Shown one piece after another: positions 11,301 through 22,389 of a stretch of DNA of 64,000 bases. How positions within the stretch are numbered: position 1 is the first letter of the stretch; the number at the start of each line of letters is the position of its first letter. This stretch comes from Phoenix dactylifera (lineage: Eukaryota; Streptophyta; Magnoliopsida; Arecales; Arecaceae). The stretch spans positions 248,001 to 312,000 of the forward strand of contig NW_024067679.1 of NCBI RefSeq assembly GCF_009389715.1, given 5' to 3'. The notes beneath the pieces were generated by a model. That model saw nothing but the letters and a program-made list of their open reading frames with translations. It did not search any database and was not told the origin of the DNA. The position numbers and the translations under genes are program-made.

Positions 11301-11905
11301 CTGTAGATTATGTCTCTAAACGGATAGAGGCAATTTCTTGCAAGAATAATGACCATAAAACTGTTTTAAAATTTTTAAAAGAAAACATTCTTTCCAGATT
11401 TGGAACGCCTCGAGCCATCATCAGTGATGGGGGTTCACACTTCTGTAATAAGCCTTTTGAGGCTTTAATGCGAAAATATGGGATCACCCATAAAGTCGCC
11501 ACCTCTTATCATCCACAAACAAGTGGACAAGTTGAAGTTTCCAATCGATCAATTAAGAATATTCTGAAAAAAACGATTAACCCAAATCGCAAAGATTGGT
11601 CTTTACGTTTAACTGATGCACTTTGGGCTTATCGTACTGCTTTTAAAAGCCCGATTGGTATGTCTCCGTACCATCTTATTTTTGGCAAACCGTGTCACTT
11701 GCCTGTGGAATTGGAGCATAAAGCCTACTGGGCTATTAAGAGATTTAATTTTGATATGGATAAGGCTAGTTCACTATGCAAACTTCAACTTAATGAACTA
11801 GAGAAAATCAGGAATGAAGCATATGAGAATGCTCGAATTTATAAGAACAAAATGAAAGTCTTTCATGATAGAAATATTATAAGAAAAACATTTGAGCCTT
11901 CCTAG
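8363..11905 (+). pseudogene. Gypsy pol: protease, reverse transcriptase, RNase H, integrase
   Basis: The frame 8513-9901 contains the aspartic protease (ALLDLGASVNLLP, about 8610) and the RT start (WRVCIDYKKLN, about 9665). A frameshift near 9860 and a stop at about 9987, right after the catalytic VFMDDF block, separate it from 9986-11905. That part holds the rest of RT, RNase H ([21 protein letters not shown]), the integrase zinc finger (C..C at about 11150-11165) and the integrase core ([17 protein letters not shown]). Few lesions separate the pieces, in keeping with a fairly young element. No env-like frame follows before the right LTR. Confidence 0.9.
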
Positions 11906-11911
11906 AAAGTT

Positions 11912-11926
11912 TCCTGTTGGGGGGTG
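11912..11926 (+). promoter_or_regulatory. Gypsy polypurine tract
   Basis: TTGGGGGG directly upstream of the right LTR start, the position at which plus-strand synthesis is primed. Confidence 0.6.
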
Positions 11927-13650
11927 TGATGAGAGTACAAAAGTAAAATTTTTATACCATCTTAAATTAGTATTATAGCTAATCTTTATTAATAAAATTA
12001 ATTAATTAATGTTTTATTTGTGTTTGAGTGCAAGTAATCCAAGAGACCCAGTAACTCTGGGTTTGAACCTTATGCCCCGCAGCCCAAGCTCAACAAATTT
12101 TCCAACGTCCGCAGCATGGGGGCTTTGAAATTTCCCAACTTCTCAACTATCCGTGACCTCCTAGAACATGCAACAGGATCAACATCCCATCTCCTCTGTT
12201 TAGGAACAAACCCAACATTCCAAGCCGAGTCCTCCACTTTCTTTACAGCAAATGAATTCCAGCCATCAGAGGAGTCTTCTCAACTTCTCAACATAAATGT
12301 CTTCCCAGCTTCTCATCCCATCTACCCGTGAAGCACATCCCCAATGAACAGAGCATGCGTCGCCCCCGCGTATTCCATGCTCTCCAAGCATTCGTGGCAT
12401 TTGATCGTTTCATCCCATCCACCCGTGGCTTCCCACAAACAGAGCACGCATCCGTGAGGAGTTTTCCAGCATTTGTGGCGACGTGCGCAACTCCCAAGCA
12501 TATCAGCAACGTTCGTGATATCCTTCTCAACATCTGGAGCTTCCCAAACTTCTGCAACGTCCCCAGCATTCATCTCCCAACCGGATCATTCCACCCCGTG
12601 TCTCATCCGTTCTCAAACTTCTACAACGTTCCCAGCTGAAGAGTCCCAAGCGATTCAACTTCATCCCGCATCTCAAGCAACCAGATCATCCCCAAACCTC
12701 CACGCGTCTCACCGGCCGCGCCTTCAACATGCTATAAGAGGGAGGCCTGGGAGAAGAGAAGGAGCAAGGTGGAGAGGCTACGGAACCACCGAAGCACAAC
12801 ATCTGCACCTCCTCTTCCGATCCATCTACTCAGCCGAGTGTGCGAAGGAGGCAGCAGCCGTGCTTGGGAGGAGAGAACAATTCAGAAGGGAACCCCCCAC
12901 CCTATTCAACTCCAAGCTTTTTATCCAGGAGGACACCTTTCATTTCTTTTTGGAGGCCACTACATCTCCTTGAAGGAGAGAAGCCATCCGGTGGAGATGG
13001 GGAGCGTGGAAAAGAAAAGAAACAGAGTGCTCTGTTTCTAAATAAAAAGGAAGAAAGAGTTTATGTTTTATTCTTTTTCTTTGCTAATCCCTTTTACAAA
13101 AATACTTCCATCTCATATGAGTAGCTAAATCTCTTTTAGCTAAGGCTAGGGAAAAGCCTAGCATTTTCTTCATGTATTTTCTTTAATCATCAATGGGTTT
13201 TTAATATTTTTGATTTGATTTATGGTGCAGTAGATTTATAAGAATTATTTCAAACTTATATATTTTCTTTGATTTGTTATTTTCTCCGGGTATAACAGAT
13301 GCTTAGAAATCCCTGTAGTTTAAAATAGAATTACTGTAATGCTGCCCATAAAACTAAATCTATTTTATTAACGATTAATTGGTATTTTCACTGCTTCACT
13401 TTTCGGTTAGGTCTTTACTCATATCTAACTGAGATAATAGGTAATTTTAAGAAAAGCATGATGAAGTGCTAGGCTGAATCCTGATGCCTTAGTTATATCC
13501 TTGTCAATTCTAATATTATTTAGCCTTTAGTTTTTGATCACTGTCAAATCCCTGTGGATTCGATCTCGGACTCACCGAGAATATTACTTTGCTACACCCT
13601 ATACTTGGGGTATCCTAAATTTAATTTCTCTTTTAAAAAGAGCAAGATTA
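11927..13650 (+). repeat. Right LTR of gypsy element
   Basis: Near-identical partner of 4024-5756, with the same start and end motifs and a few small indels in the 12750-12980 part. Confidence 0.9.
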
Positions 13651-13655
13651 AGGAG
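13651..13655. repeat. Target-site duplication AGGAG (right copy, gypsy)
   Basis: Matches 4019-4023. The bases after it (TCGACCCC) complete an AGTCGAC motif of the copia LTR. Confidence 0.8.
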
Positions 13656-14697
13656 TCGACCCCTAAAATTAATGAGTCAATACTTAAAAATCTCTAGTTG
13701 ACTCCTAAGCTGAGAGAGCCGATTCCACAAGCATCACAGATGAAAAACAAAGCACAGCAAAAATAAAAAGTTAGCTCGAGCTAATTCTAAAAGATCATGA
13801 GTCGATTCCTAAAAATCTTGAGTCAATCCCAAAAATCTATGAGTCGACTCCTCTATGCCTGACAACTGCAACAACTAGTTTCTCTACAAATCTAAATGAT
13901 TATTTTTCTCTCTCAATGGCTCTATTAACTATTTAACGATTAGAAATATATTCCAACTATTTTCAAAAAATATAAATGTATGTGAACACCAAGAAAAATA
14001 GCAAGTTTAGGCACCACAAAGAAAATTCACTAAGAGCAAGAGAGAGAAAAAGAGAGAGCTTCAATACGCAAATCATTCTTTGGAGCTTTCATTGTGAGCT
14101 GAAAGATCACATCCTCGGCTTCAAAGAGTTGGGGAAGCACCTTCAAGAAATATTCAAGTCAAACAACCTAGTGTAGCTCCATTTATTATTTTTGTATCTT
14201 CTATCTTGGAGTTATATTTATTTTAATAATATATAATTCTTTGTATAAGTTGTTGTAACAAGTTTTTAGAACTGAAACTTGGGGGAAAAGTTTGTCCAAA
14301 CATTGAATTGGACTGTATTGAGCCTAAAAACGTCTTAGAATAGGTTTTGGTTGATTGGCCTGAAAAATCAACTAGGTTGATTGTGAACTTGAAAAATAAT
14401 CGGCAAAGATTTTGGTTGATTGGCCTGAAAAAATCAATTGAGTTTGGTTCAAAATTCAAAAAATAGCTGTGCTACAATTTGGCTATAGATTATAACAAAA
14501 TTCTCAAGAAGTCTTGAGGAGTAGTTGTAGGTACAGGATCTTGTTTTTTTTAATTTTAATATCTTGCATATTTAGTTACTGCTTACTTGCTGAAATTATT
14601 ATTTATTTGTTAAGAAATTAATTATACTACATTATTTATCAAAGTTTTTTGAAAAACCTAATTCATCCCCCCTCTTGGGTTGCATAGCTGGGCACCA
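13656..14697 (+). repeat. 5' LTR of copia A, remainder
   Basis: Continues with more GAGTCGACTC-like motifs (13800-13855) and ends CCCCCCTCTTGGGTTGCATAG, then GGGCACCA. This layout is typical of the 3' end of copia LTRs just before the primer site. Confidence 0.65.
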
Positions 14698-14699
14698 AG

Positions 14700-14712
14700 T
14701 AGTATTAGAGCC
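14700..14712 (+). promoter_or_regulatory. Copia A primer-binding site, mutated
   Basis: TAGTATTAGAGCC differs at two C-to-T or G-to-A positions from TGGTATCAGAGCC, the initiator-tRNA-Met primer site. Such transitions suit methylated-cytosine decay. Confidence 0.65.
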
Positions 14713-14839
14713 TAAAACTTGAGCCACTCATTGGCCTAACCATCAAGAGTTAAGGATTTATGGCAACCCCTATTGATACTCTCTCCTTAAGAGTCGGTGC
14801 ACAATAGATCTCCTTTGTATAATGGTACCAACTAATCTT

Positions 14840-15720
14840 TTTGGAATGTTTGCATGCACATTTTTGTTCAATCACTTAACTATGACATGTGGAATGTCAT
14901 AGTAAATGGCCCTCACACACCCTCAAAGATTATTGATGGTGCACCTCTTTCTAGACCCAAAGGAAAATGGGATAAATTTGATAAAAAGATGGCTCAGCTG
15001 AATGCTAAAGCTATAAATATTTTATATTATTCTTTATATACTAATAAATTTAATAGAATATCTACTTGCTCATCTGCTAAAAAAATTTGAGATAGGCTGG
15101 AAGTAACTCACAAAGGCACTAACCAGGTTAAAAAATTCATAATTAATATGCTTGTTCATAATTACAAACTATTTAGAATAGAGTCTAGTGAGCCAATATC
15201 TGATATATTTACTTGCTTCACTAACATTATCAATGGTCTTAAATGTCTTAAAAAATCATATTCTAACAGTGATTTAGTAAAGAAGATTCTTAGGTCATTG
15301 CCAAGAACATGGAAAGAACAATGGTCCTCTAGAAGAACTACTGGGTTCACTAATGGCTCATGAGCTATCCATGAAACAGAACCTGAAAGAGGATGAATCA
15401 AAGAAAAGAAGCGCAATCGCTCTCAAATCAACTATTCAATAAGAAGAAGAGGGTGAGGTATCTGATGATACTGAGGGTGATGAGGAAATGGCCCTCAGTA
15501 CAAGAAGATTCGGAAGATTTATGAGAAGGCAAGAATAAAGAAAAATATCTTTTGCTAAGGGGGTGCAGAGCAAAGAAAAGAAAAAAGAGTAGCTGATGGT
15601 GCATTATGAATGTAAGAAACCTGAAAATTTCAAAGCAGACTACCCATTACTAAAGATGACCCTGAAAAAGCCAAGAGAAGGCAATAGTCGCTACATAGAT
15701 TGATAGCGACGAATCTAGCT
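14840..15720 (+). pseudogene. Copia A gag remnant
   Basis: Open pieces at 14854-15090 and 15148-15363 include MWNVIVNGP, WDKFDKKMAQLNAKA and ISDIFTCFTNIINGLKCL, matching the gag (UBN2) region of copia elements. Further on, degraded zinc-knuckle coding (ECKKPENFKADYPLL) can be seen near 15610. Many stops. Confidence 0.7.
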
Positions 15721-16329
15721 TAGAGAAAGAAAATCAAAGATTAACAAACTAATGTCTAGTGACTTACAAGTATGAGGTAAGTTCTAAACCTTTAAATGAT
15801 TTTACTTTCGATGAACTACAAGAAGCTTTTTGTGACTTACTAGATGAATTTAAAAAATTTAGTCATAAGAATAAAAAATTAAAACTGAAAAATCAACCTC
15901 TTATAAATGAAAATGAAAATACATTAAAAACTAAATAAACTTTTTTAGATGAAAATTAGAATCTAAGTAAAGATGTAAATAACTGAAACCAATAGTCGAT
16001 AGATTTATCTTAACTTCTAAAAAACAAAACATAATTTTGAATAGCTAACAAGTTGTATTTGATAAAGCAGGACTTGGCTACAATATCTGATGAAACAGAA
16101 ATGAGTAAAGAAAATGTTTATCAATTCTTCAATTAATCAAACAAGAATGATAACATGTTTTAAATGTGGAAATACTCGCATAAGTACTTTACTTGCAATA
16201 ATCGAACAAATATCTTAAATGATAGAGTAGCTATTAAAAGGATATGGGTTCCAAAAAAAAATGTTATTGCTAACCTGCAAGGACCTAAGTGAGATTGGGT
16301 ACCTAAAATAAAAGCTTAAATTCTATGTT

Positions 16330-19100
16330 GCAAGTGTGTCTAGCCACCCATGAAGCAAATAGAAAATGGTAATTAGACAGTGGGTGCTCTAGACATATAA
16401 TAGGGGATGAATCTCAATTTATCTTTCTTGAAAGAAAAGGAGGGATGGTCACCTTTGGCGATGATGATGAAGAAAAGATTATTGGAGTTGGTAAAATTTG
16501 TATCACTCCATTCTCATTTATATAAAAAATTTTTGTTGGTAGATGGTTTAAAACATAATCTATTAATTATTAGCCAACTATGCGATAAAGGCCTTAAAAT
16601 AATTTTTGAATTATCTATATGCTTTGTGTCTAGTCTCAATGATAATGGTATTAAGTTTATAGGGTATAGGCATGGTAATGTATACTTAGTCAATCTTGAC
16701 CATATATCCATGAAAAATATACAATGCTTGGTAGTCAAAAATGCCAAGATCAGTGAGACTAGCTAGTTATGCCATCGTAGATTAGCATATGCATGGATCT
16801 AATTTCAAAATTAGCTAAAAAATATCTAATTAAAGGACTGCCAAAACTAAGTTTTGAAATAGATAAAATCTATGATGCATGCCAGCTAGAAAAACAAACT
16901 AGAGCTTCTTTTAAATCTAAAAAATATGGTTTCAATCTCTAGGCCATTAGAATTATTGCTTATGGATTTATATGGGCCAACAAGGACTTCAAGTCTTGGT
17001 GGCAAGCATTTCGGCTTTGTTATTATTGATGACTTTTCAAGGTTTATATTGGTACTATTTCTTGCACACAAAAATAAAGCATTGTCTACATTCTCAAAAC
17101 TATATAAAAGAATTTCAAATGAAAAAGATTCACATGTTCTTAAAATAAGAAGTGATTATAGTACTAAATTTAAAAATCTTGAATTTAAAAAGTTTTGCAA
17201 TGAAAATAGAATTGAACACAATTTTTCTACACATAGAACACCTCAAGAAAATGAGGTGGTTGAAAAAAATAGAACCCTTAAAGAGATGGCTAGGACTATG
17301 ATGTGTGAAAGCCTTCTACCAAAATACTTTTGAGCTGAGGCAATCAATACAGCTTGTCACATTTTAACAGGGTTCCTATAAGACCTATTTTGAAGAAAAC
17401 ACCCTATAACTTTAAAAAAAATAGAAAACCTAAAATTGAATATTTTCATATTTTTAGGTATAAATACTTTGTGCTTAATAATGGAAAAGATGGTTTAGGT
17501 AAATTTATTGCCAAATCTGATGAAAGCATCTTTTTTGGATACTCTTCATTCAGTAAAGCATATAGAGTGTTTAACAAAGAACTTTAGTTGTAGAAGAGTC
17601 CATTCATGTCATTTTTGATGAAGCTAATGATCTTCCTTTAAGAAAGAAAAAAGATTTTGATGATGAGGCAAGATCTCTGAGCAAAGAAATAAAGGACCTC
17701 AACTTAAAAGACACATCTATACAAGGTACAATGGAGAGTGAAAAAAAAAGTAATAATGATCAAGAAGAAAAAAAATAGGATCAACCAAAACAATCTCAAG
17801 GTAGATATGACTTACCTAGAGAATAGAGGTATACACATAATCATTCTAAAGAATTAATTATAGGTGATCCTTCGCATGGGGTAAGAACTAGATCATTCAT
17901 TAAAGATACATAAAATTATTTAGCTCTTGTTTCACTAGTAGAACCTAAGTCATTTGAAGAAAGTTAACAAGATCATAATTGATTAAGTTATATGCAAGAA
18001 AGACCAAACCTTTTTAAAAGAAATATTGGTTGTTTGAAAACTTGTAAATAGACCCAAGGACTATCTTAAAATTGAAACAAAATGGGATTACAGGTGCAAA
18101 TTAAATAAAAATAAAATTGTCATATGAAACAAAGTCAGTTTGATTGTTAAAAGACATAACTGAGAAGAAGGCATTATTTCTGATACAAACTTTTGTACCT
18201 ATAGCAAGAATAAAAGATATCTGATTGTTATGTGCATCTACTTACTGCATGAAATTTAAAGTATTTTATTGGTTGTCAAAAGTGCTTCTTCGGAATGGTT
18301 TATTACTAAGCAAGCTTTTATGGTAATTGAAAATGATAAATTTCCAAACTATGCATTCAAATTAAAAATGGATTTATTTGGTTTAAAGCAAGCTCTTAGA
18401 GCTTGGCATAGAGGATTAAGCAAATTCTTGTTAGAAAATGATCTTTCAAAAGGAACTTTTGATAGAGCCCTATTCATAAGCTGAAAGGATTATGATACAT
18501 TATTTGCACAAAATTATGTTAATAAGGTGCTACTAATGAAATGCTATGTCAAGATTTTACTAAGCTTATGCAGAAAAAATTTGAGATGAACATAATACGT
18601 GAACTCATATTATTACTCGATCTCTAAGTTAAACAAATAAGAGATGAGATCTTCATCAACTAAAGAAAGCGTACAGGAGAAATCTTGAAGAAATTTGTCA
18701 TAAAGAATGCAAAACATTTTGGTACTCCTTTAAGCCCCTCTTGTAAAATAGACAAAATTGAGCATGATAAAAGTATTGATTCAAACCAGTATAGAGGCTT
18801 GATAGATTCTTTGTCTACGTGATAAGGTGTTGAATGTTTACTTATGTATCTAATTCTAAAGAATCACATTTAAATGCAGAACATATATATTTTGCAGTCA
18901 CATAAAATATAACAAGTGCTATAAATTTAACTGAGAATGCAAATCAGTACTCAAAAACCAAGCACACTGGAATAAGACATCATTTCATAAAACACCATGT
19001 GCAAAATAATTGAATTTGTACATTCTGAAAATTATTTGGCTGACATCTTTGCAAAATCTCTAAATAAAAAAAACATTTTTTATGATTAAAGAAGATTTGA
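16330..19100 (+). pseudogene. Copia A pol remnant: protease, integrase, RT, RNase H
   Basis: The protease DSGCSRH motif lies at about 16378. Integrase pieces are at 16407-16766 and 16926-17587 (LLMDLYGPTRTSSLGGKHFG, HRTPQENEVVEKNRT). An RT piece at 18269-18484 includes LFGLKQALRAWHRGLSKFL. RNase H ends near 18940-19060 with TKHTGIRHHFIKHHVQN. The order protease-integrase-RT-RNase H defines copia. Numerous stops and frameshifts. Confidence 0.75.
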
Positions 19101-19364
19101 GAATTTATAATCCCTTATGTTTACTTATTTCTGTTGAACTCCAGATTTTCACTTTAATTCTATTCTATTTCAACTGCATTCCATTGAAAATATTGAATTC
19201 TATCTCTTTGTGTGCCAGTCCTTAACTTAAAGAGTCTACTGCAGAAAATGACGAGCCGACTCCTAGGAACAAGGGGGAGCTTCGAGTCGACTCAAAGTCC
19301 TGTGGGAGTGAATAAGATGACTCTCAGAAATGAGTGGACGACCCCACACTACAAGAAAAAGGGG

Positions 19365-19625
19365 CTTTGGCGATGCTTTTTAAGGCTTTTACTGATGCTT
19401 ATAAGCGTCCGTAATTTTTTTCTCGATGCTTTTCAAAGCGTAGCCAAAGCGTCGGCTATGTTGGGGTGGCAAAAAAATTGCTGACGCGTTTGAAAAGCGT
19501 CGCTAAAGGTTATTTTTAGCGACGCTTAAAAGCGTCGCTAAAATCCGTCTAGTAATGCTTTAAAGCGTCGAGTTTAACTCCTATTTTTAAAGTTAGCGAT
19601 GCTTTAAAGCGTCGTTATAAATTTT
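19365..19625. repeat. Left subterminal repeat array of CACTA-2
   Basis: Repeated GCGTCGCTAAA and GATGCTTTAAAGCGTCG units occur. At about 19507-19545 a near-perfect inverted repeat pairs TTTTTAGCGACGCTT with AAAAGCGTCGCTAAAA. Confidence 0.75.
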
Positions 19626-19644
19626 TTTAAAGAAAAAAAATATG

Positions 19645-20285
19645 TGATGGGGTTCAAGGAGATGCCTTTGGAGGTGAGGAGGATCTGGATGAGGACGAGG
19701 CGGGTGGCCTCGAAGGCGACGGCGGCGAGCTAGAGCATGACGCCCCACGCGTTGAAGCGGGCCTTGCCATAGGCGGCGATGGCAACGCCGAAGGAGATGG
19801 AGAGCATGTTGAGCAGGGTTTCTGTCTTAAATGCATCCTTCTTGAAGACGACTCCGATGGAATAGACGGCGACGAGCATGAGGGCTTTGAGCATCTGGAT
19901 GAAGGAGACGTAGAGGTAGATGTAGGCGGCATTGGCGAACCAGAGGGAGAACGCGTAGAGGGCGCCGATAGGGACGACGGAGGCGACGTAGAGGTCGCGG
20001 GTCATGGGAGGGGAGGTGGGGGGCTCGACGACGCGGAGGCCGCAGACGAGGAGGAAGCCGAGGGCGGAGCAGAAGGATGTACTTGTTGAAGCCGAGGGAG
20101 ATGGGGAAGGGCCAGTTGTACATCTTGGGGTCGAGGATGTACTTGTTGAAGATGATCACCGTGAAGCTGAGCAAGATCCAGATCCCAACGTACGCGTAGG
20201 AGAGGAGGACCTTTCTCACCAGCCCCTCTCTCATTGCTCCCCCACCGCCGTCGCGTCCCATCTCTCCTCCTCCTCCTCCGGCCAC
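19645..20285 (-). pseudogene. Captured fragment of a sugar-phosphate/phosphate translocator gene
   Basis: On the minus strand the ATG at 20285 opens a frame with [36 protein letters not shown], and after a frame break [40 protein letters not shown] and [21 protein letters not shown] stop follows WGVML, after which homology goes on ([18 protein letters not shown]) to about 19645. This is the N-terminal half of the plant TPT/NST transporter family (KT group), with several membrane segments. An 18-nt copy of nearby sequence has replaced part of the coding region at 20074-20091 and shifts the frame. The C-terminal half is missing, so no transporter can be made. Confidence 0.8.
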
Positions 20286-20363
20286 CGCCGAACAAGCTCT
20301 CTCGATCGCTGGATCGATCAGCTCCTTGGGTCGCTATGGATTGAAGAAAGGCGGGCGAGATCT

Positions 20364-20382
20364 TAACCCTAACCCTAACCCT
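20364..20382. repeat. Short telomere-type repeat (CCCTAA)3
   Basis: Three tandem TAACCCT units upstream (minus strand) of the captured translocator start, probably from the donor gene's 5' UTR or promoter, where telo-box motifs are common in plants. Confidence 0.7.
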
Positions 20383-20384
20383 GA

Positions 20385-20875
20385 TTGGATCGGAAGAGGA
20401 GGAGAGTGAAATGAAAAGGGGAGTAGATCGCTAGATCTAGCAGTATGGGGATGCCGAGACCACCGACGGGAGGTTTGGTGAAGTGGGAGACTTGGGGATT
20501 CGCTCCAAGGCAGCACTTATAGCAGAATCTGAGATTGAGAGCACGATCAAGAACAAGGATTCAGAGGTCACAATCTCTACAGAGAGAGAGAGAGAGAGAC
20601 GATGGGTACCTTGGTGGGGGAGAAGAAGGAGGGATCGGGGGCCTGGGTGGCCTGAGAAGGCATGAAGCCGACGCCGGAGAAGAGGGAAGAAGCTCCATCG
20701 AATTGTCTATGAAGCATGGCCGCTCTCTCTCTCTCGCTTCTTGGAAGGGATCTGATCGAGAATCGGGAGGGGGTTAGAGATTTGTAAGGAGAGGCAGGCG
20801 GCTGGAGGGGTGAGGGATCGGGAGGAAAGGGGTTAGAAATTTGCAACGAGGAGGGGGGAGGGGGGATAATGGCCT
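20385..20875. other. GC-rich captured leader/promoter DNA in CACTA-2
   Basis: Higher GC than the surroundings, with a (GA)n run at about 20581-20600. Probably the 5' flank of the captured translocator gene. Overlapping open frames on both strands show no recognisable protein. Confidence 0.4.
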
Positions 20876-20879
20876 CCGA

Positions 20880-21145
20880 TGACGCTTTCTAAAGCGTTAT
20901 TGGGAGGGAAAAAAAAGAGATGGCTTCCGCTGACGCTTAAAAGCTTCGGCCCAAGCAAGATTTTTACTCACAACGGCTTCCGACGATGCTTATAAGCGTC
21001 GTTTTAGCCTTATAATTTTTGCGATGCTTGTAAACGTCGTCTTAGGCCACACCTACTGATGCTTTCTAAAAGCGTCGGCAAATTTTGGGCGCTTAGCAAA
21101 ATTTACCGACGCTTCTACTTAGCGTCGGCAGCCAAAAGTTGGAAA
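20880..21145. repeat. Right subterminal repeat array of CACTA-2
   Basis: GACGCTTAAAAGC, GATGCTTATAAGCGTCG and AAAAGCGTCGGCAAATTT units lead into the right terminus. Confidence 0.75.
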
Positions 21146-21365
21146 AGGTAGTTTTTCCTGTAGTGCCACTACTCAGGAGTTGACTCGAAAATAAGTTCGA
21201 GCCGACCCCTATGTTGAGAGATGGATAATAAATCCGAATGTTCTCTATTCCATTTCATCTTGTCTCTTCTTCATTCCATTCGATGCCCTGCTTTGCCTCT
21301 TCCTCCCATAAAATCCATCCACCCTTGACCTAGTATTCCCTCCTTTTGGGTTGATTGGATTCTTG

Positions 21366-22388
21366 ATGGCTCCCAAGAAGCAAGTTGCATAACGGTTGCA
21401 GAGAACAAAAACCCTACTGTCTGAGAAAAGGACAAAAGCTCGAATGTATAGAATGCCTTCTCAAACTAAAGAACCATCACCTACTCCTCCTCAGACCGCT
21501 CCAACTCAGGTACCTCTCTCCACTAGAATCATTACTACCTGACAAAAAGTTGATTTTGATTTCTTGGAGCGAGAGAACTTCTCGATTGGAAGCAAGTTGA
21601 GAGAGAAGGGTTGGAACTTTATGTGTTGACTTGGTCTTCCTACTTATCCCAACCTAGTCAAAGAATTCTATGGGAATGTGAGGTTTGGAATTAAAAATTT
21701 AGAGTCCATTGTAAGAAAAACCCACATTTAGTTGGATATTCCAAGCCTAGGAAGATTGCTGCATATCCCGACCAGTGGGCTCTCAAATGAATATCTAGAA
21801 GATTGCCGGTTAGAATTGCAGCTCATCCTAAAAAGAGAGAAAGTGAATGAAGTAGAGAAAGTCACTACAAGCTAACTATCAGTCGAAATGAGGCTTTTTC
21901 ATCATATGATCAGTAGGATTTTCTTTCACAAGACAGAAAGATTTGATTTTGTATCAGAGAGAAACATCTTAGTGAAGTACCACATGTTCAGGGTGAGTCC
22001 CTTGAACTTGCCCTCTCTTATGTTCCAGCATATTCATGAGGCAGCAACCAGGCCGAAGGCTTCTCTGCCTTACGGCATGATTCTGCCCTTAGTATTCATG
22101 GAACAGAGAGTAGTGCTTGAAGAAAAAACTTCAAGAGCACTGCTATATATTGACACCTACAATGATCGGTCCCTACATCGAATAGGTTACTTTAAGATTG
22201 ACAATCATTGAGTGAGAAGAGGTAGAGGTGGCAGACTAGTTGAAGCTGTAGAAGCTAGACCAAGTAAGCCTGCAGCCTTTACAGAAGAACATGCTGAGCC
22301 ACTTGCTCCTATGAAACTGCACACCCCTGAAGAGCCTGAAGGTGAAGACTTTATGGCTTCTTTTGATTTCCAGCTACAACATCCATAG
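21366..22388 (+). pseudogene. Copia A env-like (third) ORF remnant
   Basis: Opens with MAPKKQ and a basic, Ser/Pro/Thr-rich leader. Then come LPTYPNLVKEFYGNVRFG and, in 21888-22211, MRLFHHMISRIFFHKTERFD and RPKASLPYGMI. The same blocks recur on the minus strand of copia B (57938-58324: SAEMRLLLSIISRTLFPKTG, KPRLSLPYGML). The PTYP.LVKEFY block resembles the 'putative plant transposon protein' family. Sireviruses carry an env-like ORF here; envelope function is unproven. Stops near 21391 and 21629 break it. Confidence 0.6.
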
Positions 22389-22389
22389 A

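Larger units (their letters stand above)
4024..13650 (+). mobile_element. Ty3-gypsy (Athila/Tat-like) LTR retrotransposon
   Basis: Two long terminal repeats of about 1.7 kb start TGATGAGAGTACAAAAG at 4024 and 11927. They flank a gag-pol region in the order gag, protease, RT, RNase H, integrase, which is the gypsy order. The primer site TGGCACCGTTGCCGG follows the left LTR. Protease motif DLGASVNLLP and the integrase tail ([14 protein letters not shown]) suggest the Athila/Tat branch, and no chromodomain is seen. AGGAG is duplicated on both sides. The LTRs look very alike, so this is younger than the copia element it interrupts. Stops and frameshifts in gag and RT make this copy non-autonomous. 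Confidence 0.9.
19347..21165. mobile_element. Non-autonomous CACTA transposon carrying a translocator gene fragment (CACTA-2)
   Basis: The left end is CACTACAAGAAAAA and the right end TTTTTCCTGTAGTG. CCA is duplicated outside (19344-19346 and 21166-21168). Subterminal repeats of the GCGTCGCTAAA/GCGTCGGCAAA type match those of the element at 147-2364, so both are one family. There is no transposase. It sits inside copia A between pol and the env-like region, in DNA with GAGTCGACTC motifs on both sides. Confidence 0.9.
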
